From NCBI GenBank assembly GCA_023392795.1, contig JAEWNJ010000069.1, positions 1-18,849 of the forward strand: a DNA stretch of 18,849 bases, given 5' to 3'. The notes beneath the pieces are model-generated. The model made no database searches. It was not told where the DNA came from and saw only the letters and a list, made by a program, of their open reading frames with translations. The stretch is from Candidatus Cloacimonadota bacterium (GTDB lineage Bacteria > Cloacimonadota > Cloacimonadia > Cloacimonadales > Cloacimonadaceae). This document shows, in pieces, positions 7,876-14,761 of the stretch; the first letter of the stretch is position 1; each line of letters opens with the position of its first letter. The position numbers were made by a program, and so were the translations under genes.

Positions 7876-8826
7876 ATGAAACATGCCGGATTGATAGCCC
7901 TTACTCTCATCCTGATCCTGCTCGGCGCCTGCAAAACCAGGAGCGCCGCGGAAGAAAGCCCCAAGCCGCTCATCATCACCACCATCCACCCCTATGAACT
8001 GCTGGTGAAGCAGATGGTGGGCGACGCCATTGAAGTGAAAAGCCTGGTGCCCCCCAATGCCTCTGTGCATACTTGGAGCCCGCAACCCGCCGATCTTGCA
8101 GATCTGAATCGTGCCGATCTGGTGATTTCCAACGGCATGGGCCTGGAAAACTTCCTGGGCGACGCCCTGAAAAACCTGCCCGCCAAGCATCTCATCGCTT
8201 CTGATATGCTAAAGGATCTGGTGGCGCTGGATTCCCTGAACCAAGTAAGAGAAGAGCTGATGCACAGCGCCGCGCACACCGATACCACAGCGGTCGCCGA
8301 ACACCATCATCATGAAGGTGCCGATCCGCATCTCTGGACCAGTCCCCTGATGCTGCAAAAGCTCTGTACCAAGCTCAAAAACGAACTGGTGATCCTCTTC
8401 CCGGATGTGAGCCCCGTGATCAATCACAACCACGATCTCATCATCAAAGAGCTAAGTGCCGCGCACGACAAGATAAGGGCTGAACGCGCCGCGCTCAAAG
8501 ATCCCGCCCTGCTCACTTATCACAATAGCTTCCATTATTTCACCCAAGAATACCAGATCCCATATCTGGGCTGGGTGCAAAGCTCTCCGGGAAAAGAACC
8601 TTCTGCCCGGGACCTGGCTGAACTGGGCAAAAAGATCAGGGAACACCAGGTAAAATGCATCTTCATCGAGCCCCAACAAAACGACAAAGCCGCGCAAGTG
8701 CTGGCCAAAGAGTATCAAATGCAGATTTACACTCTGGATCCTTTGGGAGGCAGCTTGCCAGTGGATAGCGTCAGCGATCTCATCCTGGCCAATTGGAAGG
8801 TGATGAAACAGGCATTTGCGCAATGA
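7876..8826 (+). CDS. znuA: Zinc (or manganese) ABC transporter substrate-binding lipoprotein, ZnuA/TroA-like
   Basis: The 316-residue cluster A-I binding protein captures the metal outside the inner membrane and hands it to the permease. The leader ends in a lipobox LGAC, with the lipidated Cys at 19. Likely metal ligands are His38 (in TTIHPYELL), His152 (in DPHLW) and His216 (in TYHNSFHYF), with an acidic fourth ligand toward the C-terminus. A flexible loop before His152 carries four consecutive histidines (143-146), a feature of zinc rather than manganese binders. The ATG at 7876 has GGGGAG (7860-7865) 10 bases upstream. ATPase and permease genes follow directly, making a complete importer. 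Zinc is favoured from the histidine loop, but manganese cannot be excluded. Confidence 0.93.
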   Translation: MKHAGLIALTLILILLGACKTRSAAEESPKPLIITTIHPYELLVKQMVGDAIEVKSLVPPNASVHTWSPQPADLADLNRADLVISNGMGLENFLGDALKNLPAKHLIASDMLKDLVALDSLNQVREELMHSAAHTDTTAVAEHHHHEGADPHLWTSPLMLQKLCTKLKNELVILFPDVSPVINHNHDLIIKELSAAHDKIRAERAALKDPALLTYHNSFHYFTQEYQIPYLGWVQSSPGKEPSARDLAELGKKIREHQVKCIFIEPQQNDKAAQVLAKEYQMQIYTLDPLGGSLPVDSVSDLILANWKVMKQAFAQ

Positions 8827-8866
8827 ATCATCTCACCCCAGAAGCCCTTAGCACGAGCGCGGGACG

Positions 8867-9595
8867 ATGATAGCCATCCGCGATCTGAATCACCGCATTT
8901 CCGGCAAATACATCTTGCAGGATATCAGTCTGGAGATACCAGACGGGGCTTTTGCCGCCATCATCGGACCCAACGGCGCCGGCAAATCCACCCTGGTAAA
9001 GCTGATAATGGGCCTGATCCCCCTGCAGGAAGGCTCTGTAACCATTGATGGCATGAAACAACAGGACTGGCTGAGGCTACACAGCTTTGGCTATCTCCCT
9101 CAACGCGAGGAATACGACCGCACTTTCCCCGCCACCGCTTTGGATATCGTCCTGATGGGCATCGCCGGCACTGTCAGCATTGGCAGGCGCTGTAGCAAAG
9201 CGCAAAAGGCCAAAGCCCTGGAAATAATGCAACAATGCGGCATCGACGACAAGGCAAGCAGCTTCATCGGAACCCTCTCCGGAGGAGAGTTTCAACGTGT
9301 GATGCTTGCCCGCGCCATCCTTTCGGACAGCCCCTATTTGATCCTGGACGAACCCGAGGCGGGCATCGACCGTCCCGGAGTGCAAAGCTTCTTCGTGCTG
9401 CTAAAGCAACTCAATGAAGCAGGTAAAACCATCATCACCATCTCGCATGATCTGCATACCCTTTCAGACTATTGCAGCTTTCTGATCTGTCTGAACCGCA
9501 CTCTGCACTGCCACAGCAATATGGAATTGGTAAATGCTGATATCATCCACAAAACTTTCGGCGATAGTGTGCGCCTGATCGAGAAGGATTACTGA
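8867..9595 (+). CDS. znuC: Zinc/manganese ABC transporter ATP-binding protein, ZnuC-like
   Basis: The 242-residue cytosolic ATPase drives the metal importer. Motifs are complete and in order: Walker A GPNGAGKST (34-42), Q-loop Gln79 in YLPQR, ABC signature LSGGE (137-141), Walker B YLILDEPEAGID ending in catalytic Glu162, and the switch His194 in TISHDL. Length is normal for the subfamily. The 40-base gap from the lipoprotein gene carries only a weak purine stretch (GGGA, 8861-8864) before the ATG. The stop codon overlaps the permease start by one base (TGATG at 9593-9597), so the two subunits are translationally coupled. Confidence 0.95.
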   Translation: MIAIRDLNHRISGKYILQDISLEIPDGAFAAIIGPNGAGKSTLVKLIMGLIPLQEGSVTIDGMKQQDWLRLHSFGYLPQREEYDRTFPATALDIVLMGIAGTVSIGRRCSKAQKAKALEIMQQCGIDDKASSFIGTLSGGEFQRVMLARAILSDSPYLILDEPEAGIDRPGVQSFFVLLKQLNEAGKTIITISHDLHTLSDYCSFLICLNRTLHCHSNMELVNADIIHKTFGDSVRLIEKDY

Positions 9596-10380
9596 TGCCA
9601 TTATTTCTGATCACCGCCCTGGCAGGAGCCGTGTTATCCGGCATATCCCTGGCCATCTTCGCCCCCTGGGTAACTCTGCGCAAGATCTCCTACATGGGTG
9701 AAGCCCTGTCCCATATCGCCTTTGCCGGCATCGCCATCGCCATCATTACAGGAATCAATCTTACTCTATCCGCCACGATCTTCGTCTGCCTCGTATCCCT
9801 GGGCATTTCCTGGCTGGCGCGGCGGCAGCAACTGCAGGAAGCCAATACCATCACCATCTTCCTCTCCCTGTCCATGGCTCTGGGCATCATTCTGATCTCG
9901 CTTTCACGCACTTACAGCTTTGATCTTGCCAGCTATCTCTTTGGCAATGTACTCTTGATCCAATCCTCAGAACTAATCGCCCTGGGCATCCTGACCCTGA
10001 TGAACATCGCTTTTGTGCTGATCTTTTACAAGGAACTCTTTTACCTTAGCTACAATCCCGAAATGGCGAAGGTCTTCCGCATCAAAACCACTCCGGCAGA
10101 CAAGCTTTTTTCCCTGCTGCTCGCCGCTAATATCGTACTGAATCTCAAGAGCGCGGGGATCATCCTGGTGAGCGCCCAATTGATTCTCCCTGCGGTGATT
10201 GCCTTCAATCTGGCACGCAGCTTACCTCAGGCGCTGATCATTGCCGTTTTCTCCGCCATCATCTCCGCCGGAGCCGGCTTTGCCGTATCATATCTGCTCA
10301 ATCTCCCCACCGGCGCCACCATTGTGGTCTGCCAGGCACTGCTCTACGCCCTCTCTTTCCTCTTCAAAAGGAGAATGTGA
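9595..10380 (+). CDS. znuB: Zinc/manganese ABC transporter permease, ZnuB-like (ABC-3 family)
   Basis: The 261-residue inner-membrane protein consists almost entirely of hydrophobic segments (about eight) and belongs to the ABC-3 metal permease family. The early WVTLRKISYMGEALSHIAFAG segment is the family hallmark, and the LKSAGIILVSAQLILPA segment near residues 183-199 is also typical. It forms the dimeric channel through which metal from the lipoprotein enters the cytoplasm. It shares one base with the ATPase gene stop and one base with the next gene, so the importer and the epimerase-like gene form one coupled chain. Confidence 0.94.
   Translation: MPLFLITALAGAVLSGISLAIFAPWVTLRKISYMGEALSHIAFAGIAIAIITGINLTLSATIFVCLVSLGISWLARRQQLQEANTITIFLSLSMALGIILISLSRTYSFDLASYLFGNVLLIQSSELIALGILTLMNIAFVLIFYKELFYLSYNPEMAKVFRIKTTPADKLFSLLLAANIVLNLKSAGIILVSAQLILPAVIAFNLARSLPQALIIAVFSAIISAGAGFAVSYLLNLPTGATIVVCQALLYALSFLFKRRM
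10368..10373 (+). promoter_or_regulatory. Ribosome binding site that fixes the start at 10380
   Basis: AAGGAG lies inside the 3' end of the permease gene. It is 6 bases from the ATG at 10380 but only 3 from an in-frame GTG at 10377, so the ATG is the better start. Confidence 0.65.
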
Positions 10381-11381
10381 TGCCGCATAAAGCTTTGACC
10401 CTCACCACCATGCTGATCAGCCTGCTCTTCATCAGCGTGATCTGGCAATTTGCCGAAACTGATATCCACGAGCTGGCAGAGAGTGCCTGGACCAGGATCA
10501 TTGGCAAACCGATATATCAGATATCCACCGCCGATTCCGCAGGCATCCCCATGCAGCTCTACGGCACAGGAGAAACGCATTACAATCCCCTATTCATCGC
10601 CAGAGCAGCCAAAAAGGAATATTACCGGAGCCGCAATTGGGCTCAGGATGAGCGCTTTCTGCAGCTTACGGACTGGCTGGTGGAGAACGGTGTGGAGACG
10701 GATTCCACCTTTCTCTTGCCCTATTACTTCGATTATCCTGCCTACGATCAAAAGCAGCCCTGGTATTCAGCTCTGGCGCAAGCAGTGGCGATGAACGCCC
10801 TGGCTCACCGTGCCAGCTACAAAAGAGATCTGGATGTGTATGCCAAAGCGATAAAGGCCATGCACAGCCTGCGTCCCGGAGCAGCCGGCCTGGGTTTTGC
10901 CCTGACCGATAGCACAAATTGGTACATGGAATACCCCGGAAGCGAGCCATATTACGTACTAAACGGCATGATCGGCATCCTCCTCGAGCTGCATTATTAC
11001 TACAAACTCACCGATGATCCCCTGGCTTATGAGCTTTTCGCAAAAGGCTACAATGCCCTATTGATAAAGCTGCCTGAGTTTGATTTTCACGGCTACAGCC
11101 GCTACGATTTGAAAGGGAATAAGGCCGGCAGAATGTATCACCAAAAACACATCGAGCTACTCAGCCAACTGCAGGAACTGCAGCCCCACTCCAGGCTGAA
11201 ATATTACATCACCCGCTGGCACAAAGCCGATAGCTACCCCGTGATCTGGCAGATGCTGCTAAATCCCCGCCCCAAAAGGATTGTCGCCTTTCTCTTGCCC
11301 TTTCTTGCCCTCTGGGCGGTACTGTACTTTACTTTAGCTTCGTCGAATAGAAAGGCAGCAGCCGGTCCGGATCATAGCTGA
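10380..11381 (+). CDS. Membrane-anchored D-glucuronyl C5-epimerase-like protein
   Basis: The 333-residue protein has an N-terminal membrane segment (about 6-22), a soluble domain (about 55-280) and a second hydrophobic segment (about 301-319), so the domain sits between two anchors, probably outside the cytoplasm. The soluble part matches the C-terminal catalytic fold of D-glucuronyl C5-epimerases (alpha/alpha barrel). Signatures are PWYSALAQAVAMNALAHRA (127-145), WYMEYPG (181-187), VLNG (193-196), the GYSRYDL region near 238-244 and YHQKHIELLSQL near 253. Known members invert C5 of glucuronate in heparan-type or bacterial polysaccharides; the substrate here is unknown. The start overlaps the permease stop by one base, an unusual partnership with a metal importer. 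The last 17 codons and stop lie antisense over the DUF2156 gene end. No terminator is visible. Confidence 0.8.
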   Translation: MPHKALTLTTMLISLLFISVIWQFAETDIHELAESAWTRIIGKPIYQISTADSAGIPMQLYGTGETHYNPLFIARAAKKEYYRSRNWAQDERFLQLTDWLVENGVETDSTFLLPYYFDYPAYDQKQPWYSALAQAVAMNALAHRASYKRDLDVYAKAIKAMHSLRPGAAGLGFALTDSTNWYMEYPGSEPYYVLNGMIGILLELHYYYKLTDDPLAYELFAKGYNALLIKLPEFDFHGYSRYDLKGNKAGRMYHQKHIELLSQLQELQPHSRLKYYITRWHKADSYPVIWQMLLNPRPKRIVAFLLPFLALWAVLYFTLASSNRKAAAGPDHS

Positions 11382-12225
11382 GCTTCGCCTGACGCAAACC
11401 CTCCAGCCCGATATCCTGCTCCCGGTTTATCCATTTGTAGCGTCCTTGCAGATAGCGCGCGGTCTCCCAATTGATAATCTGCGCGGAGCCTTTCTTATCC
11501 GGATCGAACTTCTCAAAATGCTCCGTGACCATATCATTGGTCTGGCGGCTGAAGATGCTATAGGCGGCGATCTTGTAATTCAGGCAGATGATGATGCCTT
11601 CCGCGGGGAGGCTGTTCCAGGCCTTCAGCGTGTTTTCGATCGCCTTGATCTCGGTCATCAGATATATGCCTTCCGCACTGCGTTCGCGGCGCCATTTATG
11701 CGTGAATTGCAGGATCACATCCAGTCTGTCCTCGGTGATCTTCATCACTTTATACTGCGGATAGGCGCGCCGGAATTGCGAGATCAGATTCTTCTTTTTG
11801 GCCAGTTTCTTGCCCGATAAATTCACCATTTTGTCGATGTCATACACATAATCCGCCCAATCGCGGTCGTTCACCAGCTCAAACAGCGAGCCCATTTCGG
11901 GGTATTTATCGATGTATTCCTGCCCAGTAAGGATCAGTTCTGCCTCGGGGAAGTAGGGCTTGAATAGCTTCACCAGCTCCACCAGTTCAGCAGGCTGCAG
12001 ATCTTCCCCCACGGGATGTAAAATGTATTGATACTGAGGATTGAAAAACACCAGGCGATCTTTGAACATCAGATATTGATTTTGATAGATCTGTCCCCAG
12101 ACAATGAGATTGGTGATCGTATAATCGCAGTTTTCGCGCGGATACTTATCCAGATAATCGCGCAGCATCAGAGTGTCGGCAAGCCCGAGCGGAATTAGCC
12201 CCGGCATCTTGGGATATTCGTGCAT
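11329..12225 (-). CDS. DUF2156 protein (phosphatidylglycerol lysyltransferase C-terminal-like)
   Basis: The 298-residue cytosolic protein has the paired GNAT-type fold found at the C-terminus of MprF-like aminoacyl transferases. Typical marks are the basic LSGKKLAKKKNLISQF segment (about 136-151), VTEHFEKFDPDKKGSAQ in the second half, and a C-terminal WINREQDIGLEGLRQAK. No membrane flippase domain is attached, so it is a stand-alone member whose acceptor and donor are unknown; lipid or peptide aminoacylation is only a family-level suggestion. GGAG (12237-12240) is 11 bases before the ATG. The gene starts 6 bases after the GNAT gene ends, so the two are probably cotranscribed. Its 3' end overlaps the convergent epimerase-like gene by 53 bases. 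Confidence 0.87.
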   Translation of the reverse strand: MHEYPKMPGLIPLGLADTLMLRDYLDKYPRENCDYTITNLIVWGQIYQNQYLMFKDRLVFFNPQYQYILHPVGEDLQPAELVELVKLFKPYFPEAELILTGQEYIDKYPEMGSLFELVNDRDWADYVYDIDKMVNLSGKKLAKKKNLISQFRRAYPQYKVMKITEDRLDVILQFTHKWRRERSAEGIYLMTEIKAIENTLKAWNSLPAEGIIICLNYKIAAYSIFSRQTNDMVTEHFEKFDPDKKGSAQIINWETARYLQGRYKWINREQDIGLEGLRQAKLSYDPDRLLPFYSTKLK

Positions 12226-12231
12226 TTTGTC

Positions 12232-12648
12232 TCAGTCTCCCAATAGGAAGGGAGTGTAGCCCTGCATCACCTTGAAGCCGAGTGAGCTGTAAAAACCCTC
12301 ATAACCGGGTTCAGAGATCAGACCGATCCATTGGATATCATGCTCCTTGAGGTACTTCAGCAGTTCTCTGATAATCTCTTTGCCGATGCCCTGCCCCCGT
12401 TCGGATTCTTTCACCGTCACATCCTGGATATAGGCATCGCTGCAGCCATCCGAAATGGCTCTGCCCATGCCGATGATTTCCTCACCTTTTTGGGCGATCA
12501 CAAAGCAAAAGCTGTTTTTCACGATGCTGGCCACGGTGTCCAGGTACTTCGGATTCTCATCCTTCTGCCACCAGTCCACAGCCCGGTAAAGCCCTAGCAG
12601 CGCTTCATTATCGGTCGATTTGACTACTTGATATTTGATATCGGTCAT
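12232..12648 (-). CDS. GNAT family N-acetyltransferase
   Basis: The protein is 138 residues from this start (139 from the adjacent ATG at 12651). The acetyl-CoA pyrophosphate loop is clear: ERGQGIG, near residues 83-89, at the start of a helix after the strand YIQDVTV. The end GYEGFYSSLGFKVMQGYTPFLL is the standard GNAT C-terminus with its FY..LGF turn. It transfers an acetyl group to an unidentified amine. AGGA (12656-12659) is 7 bases from the second ATG and 4 from the first. It heads a two-gene unit with the DUF2156 gene, another GNAT-fold protein. Confidence 0.92.
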   Translation of the reverse strand: MTDIKYQVVKSTDNEALLGLYRAVDWWQKDENPKYLDTVASIVKNSFCFVIAQKGEEIIGMGRAISDGCSDAYIQDVTVKESERGQGIGKEIIRELLKYLKEHDIQWIGLISEPGYEGFYSSLGFKVMQGYTPFLLGD

Positions 12649-12707
12649 CATCCATTCCTATGTTTCGTTTCTCTTGATATTATAATGTTCCCCGCAGGTT
12701 TTGCCAC

Positions 12708-12731
12708 ATTCTCAATTCTCAATTCTCAATT
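12708..12731. repeat. Heptamer tandem array, unit CTCAATT
   Basis: Three perfect units at 12711-12717, 12718-12724 and 12725-12731 are preceded by a half unit ATT. The array lies between the palindromic repeat copy 2 and the GNAT gene start and does not encode a supported protein. Confidence 0.85.
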
Positions 12732-12761
12732 CCCCTCTTGTACCTGGTTCGCCAGAGATGA

Positions 12762-12820
12762 GCCTCCCGTACACCGGTCATACAAACCTATGAGTATTGT
12801 TCGACCGGTGTATGGGAGGC
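12762..12820. repeat. Dispersed palindromic repeat, copy 2
   Basis: The arms are GCCTCCCGTACACCGGTC (12762-12779) and GACCGGTGTATGGGAGGC (12803-12820), 18 bp with a single G-T mismatch, around a 23-base loop. Copy 1 at 792-850 shares the terminal arms and also total length (59 bases), but its centre is rearranged by an 11-bp duplication. Equal ends with a variable middle suggest a structured element under selection for the stem. Confidence 0.8.
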
Positions 12821-12850
12821 GTACGATCCAGAAGAGGGCAAGACACCCCT

Positions 12851-12892
12851 AATTGTAAATTGTACATCGTACATTGTAAATCGTAAATTCTA
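12851..12892. repeat. Heptamer tandem array, unit [A/C]AT[T/C]GTA
   Basis: Six units in strict 7-base register start at 12851, 12858, 12865, 12872, 12879 and 12886; the first two are AATTGTA and the rest vary at one to three positions. The degenerate array ends 6 bases short of the stop codon of the sorting-domain gene (12899-12901, minus strand), so it would be transcribed as its 3' untranslated region. Confidence 0.8.
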
Positions 12893-12898
12893 CATTCC

Positions 12899-14446
12899 CT
12901 ACAGCTTACATATCTTCCGCATGCCGGTTTTCCCCCCGATGCTAAACTGCAACTGATAGATCCCCGCGGAAACGGCTCTGCCCCCGGCGTCTCTGCCATC
13001 CCAGATGTAGTTCAATTCGCCTTTCGGGACGGATGATTCGTGCCACTCTCTAATCAACTGCCCCTTGCAGTTGAAGATTCTTAAGATGGCGGGACCGGAT
13101 TTATCCGCTTTAGTAGAAATGCTGATGTTTTCTGTGAAGGGATTTGGGTTACTGCTGATCTGCATCCCGGGCACGGCGTGCTGATCCCCGGCGGAGCTTG
13201 CATTGGCGTCTTTGAAGGCATACAGGCTCTCATCTGCGCCATCTTTCTGCAGCAGTAGCCACAGGTAATCACCGCCATCAAAGAGCAGGGGATAGCCGGC
13301 TGGAAACTGCGCGTAGGGGAGATTCACATCGATCCACGCGCTGCCATCAAGATCCGGCCTATAGAGATTGATGATGCTATTCACCCCGGAGCTGCTTTTT
13401 TGCATCAGCAAGGCTTTGTCCTGAAACCACAAGGCCTGAATCTGCTCGCCCTGGATATGAGTGCATCCCGGAAAACCGCTGTAGTTTGGATAGCTGTCGC
13501 CTGCCCCGCGCTCTTTCACCACAAAGTTATAGGCGATGGGGCTGCTTCCATAGAGGTTCATGTGAGCGCAGAGCACCAGATCATCGGTACAAAACAGCAC
13601 CGGACGTTCCTCCGCGTAACCCCCGTAATACATATCTTCCTCCCACCAGACCTGGCTGCTGATGCTGTTTCCGGAGATCCGGTAAGTACCGCTGCCGTTG
13701 TAGCTCATACTGTTCTCCAGACGCTGACGCTGCACCCAATAGAGATCATCGTCCAGCTTTACAGAGCTGTGCGCCAGATGATTGGTCAGATTGGTCTGCT
13801 GCACGGCGTAGCTGCCGTTGATCAGATAGGGATGCGTATTTACCGTGGTGGAATACGGACAAAGCAGCAGGTATTCCTCGCCCAGCTTTACCAGGGTGGT
13901 GTATATGGATTCATAGGGTAAGGTGAAGATCGCGCTGCAGGAGCCGGCACTGGTATTCCAGCGGTACAATTTGTTATCCTCGCTGTAAAGGATCTGCCCC
14001 TGCCCAAAATGCCGGAAGCTGATGGATATCGCCTGATCGTCGTAACTGTGATTTGCCGCGGCAAAACTGCTGTAGGGAGTGATGCCGCCTTCATCGATGC
14101 GGATCACCAGCAGTACTTTGCTGTAGCACACGTAGATCCACAGCTTGTCATAAAGGCGTTCGCCCCTGCTCCATTTATATTCGCCGCTCTGTGTTTGCGA
14201 CAGCGTTTGCGTATAGATCGTTTCGCTCTGCACCGCTGCTTCTTCGGCCAGATACCGCTTGCGGACGATCTGATATCCGGTGGGACCAGGCTGGAAATAA
14301 TACGCGTCAAAAGTATCCCCGATATCCACCAGGGTATAGGAATCGGTTACGCCATATTCGGCAGTGGCAGTAAAATCAAGTGACCGGGTGGCGAACAGCA
14401 TGGAGGCTGTGATTACTAGTATTACAAGCAACAAAACGTATTTCAT
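12899..14446 (-). CDS. Exported protein with type A C-terminal sorting domain (type IX secretion substrate)
   Basis: The 515-residue protein has a signal peptide (about 1-19) and a large unrecognised middle rich in aromatic, Gly and Ser residues. Repeated strand-turn patterns there suggest a beta-propeller-like ectodomain, without a clear family motif. The last 85 residues (431-515) are a type A sorting domain: SSNPNPFTENISIS, then LRIFNCKGQLIREW, then GIYQLQF and a short basic tail. Such domains direct outer-membrane passage and surface anchoring or release by the type IX system, whose genes are not in this window. AGGAG with a short spacer precedes the ATG at 14446. It is monocistronic by layout, with repeat arrays on both sides and a hairpin in its leader. 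Function unknown. Confidence 0.85.
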   Translation of the reverse strand: MKYVLLLVILVITASMLFATRSLDFTATAEYGVTDSYTLVDIGDTFDAYYFQPGPTGYQIVRKRYLAEEAAVQSETIYTQTLSQTQSGEYKWSRGERLYDKLWIYVCYSKVLLVIRIDEGGITPYSSFAAANHSYDDQAISISFRHFGQGQILYSEDNKLYRWNTSAGSCSAIFTLPYESIYTTLVKLGEEYLLLCPYSTTVNTHPYLINGSYAVQQTNLTNHLAHSSVKLDDDLYWVQRQRLENSMSYNGSGTYRISGNSISSQVWWEEDMYYGGYAEERPVLFCTDDLVLCAHMNLYGSSPIAYNFVVKERGAGDSYPNYSGFPGCTHIQGEQIQALWFQDKALLMQKSSSGVNSIINLYRPDLDGSAWIDVNLPYAQFPAGYPLLFDGGDYLWLLLQKDGADESLYAFKDANASSAGDQHAVPGMQISSNPNPFTENISISTKADKSGPAILRIFNCKGQLIREWHESSVPKGELNYIWDGRDAGGRAVSAGIYQLQFSIGGKTGMRKICKL

Positions 14447-14500
14447 GGGTATCTCCTGTTGGACGTGGGAAAGAGCAATATTTGTTCCATTTATTCAGCT

Positions 14501-14533
14501 TTCCAGACACACGCGTTGTCGCGTTACCTGGAA
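14501..14533. promoter_or_regulatory. Two-part hairpin in the leader of the sorting-domain gene
   Basis: Outer arms TTCCAG (14501-14506) and CTGGAA (14528-14533) flank inner arms ACGCG (14511-14515) and CGCGT (14520-14524), with a TTGT loop. It lies about 55 bases before the ATG on the minus strand. It could be an operator or an mRNA leader structure; no T-run follows. Confidence 0.4.
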
Positions 14534-14556
14534 CACATCCCAAGAGTAGCAAGGGA

Positions 14557-14598
14557 GTGAACAGTGAACGGTGAACGGTGAACGGTGAACGGTGAACG
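14557..14598. repeat. Heptamer tandem array, unit GTGAACG
   Basis: Six units start at 14557; the first is GTGAACA and the other five are identical. It lies 110 bases upstream of the sorting-domain gene start and is followed after 4 bases by a second, unrelated heptamer array. Confidence 0.9.
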
Positions 14599-14602
14599 AA
14601 AC

Positions 14603-14651
14603 CATAACGCATAACGCATAACCCATAACCCATAACGCATAACCCATAACG
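14603..14651. repeat. Heptamer tandem array, unit CATAAC[G/C]
   Basis: Seven units start at 14603 in perfect register; only the last base of each unit varies (G, G, C, C, G, C, G). Confidence 0.9.
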
Positions 14652-14682
14652 ATACAATGCAACTAAGGCTCACACCCCCCGC

Positions 14683-14754
14683 AACCTGAAAACTTGAAAA
14701 CCTGAAAACCTGAAAACCCTAAAACTCTAAAACCCTAAAACCCTAAAACCTTAA
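14683..14754. repeat. Octamer tandem array, telomere-like unit AACCCTAA / AACCTGAA
   Basis: Nine 8-base units start at 14683. The four nearest 14683 are AAC[C/T]TGAA and the five nearest the ZIP gene are AAC[C/T][C/T]TAA, so the array has two sub-blocks. It lies just downstream of the ZIP stop codon (14762-14764, minus strand). On the transcribed strand it reads GGTTTTAGGG-like with repeated G-runs, giving potential for a G-quadruplex in the transcript. Confidence 0.9.
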
Positions 14755-14761
14755 AACCCCT

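Larger units (their letters stand above)
14447..14761. other. Intergenic region filled by tandem arrays
   Basis: This 315-base gap lies between the end of the ZIP gene and the start of the sorting-domain gene, both on the minus strand. About half of it is three adjacent tandem arrays (14557-14598, 14603-14651, 14683-14754). The remainder holds the leader of the sorting-domain gene with a hairpin at 14501-14533. A frame across the arrays can be read as protein but is only the translation of the repeats. Confidence 0.75.

Noticed and set aside
10377..10379. GTG start for the epimerase-like gene
   Set aside because: It would leave only 3 bases after AAGGAG; the ATG at 10380 has a normal 6-base spacing.
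14376..14657. A 93-codon minus-strand frame with repeated VHRS- and YGLCVM-type peptides
   Set aside because: The peptide repeats are just the translation of the heptamer arrays, which stay in register across reading frames; no domain or ribosome site supports a gene.
14557..14754. CRISPR array
   Set aside because: The units are 7-8 bases and directly abutting with no unique spacers, and no cas gene is near.
14683..14754. A true linear-replicon telomere
   Set aside because: The array is internal, with intact genes on both sides, and shows no terminal hairpin or end of replicon.
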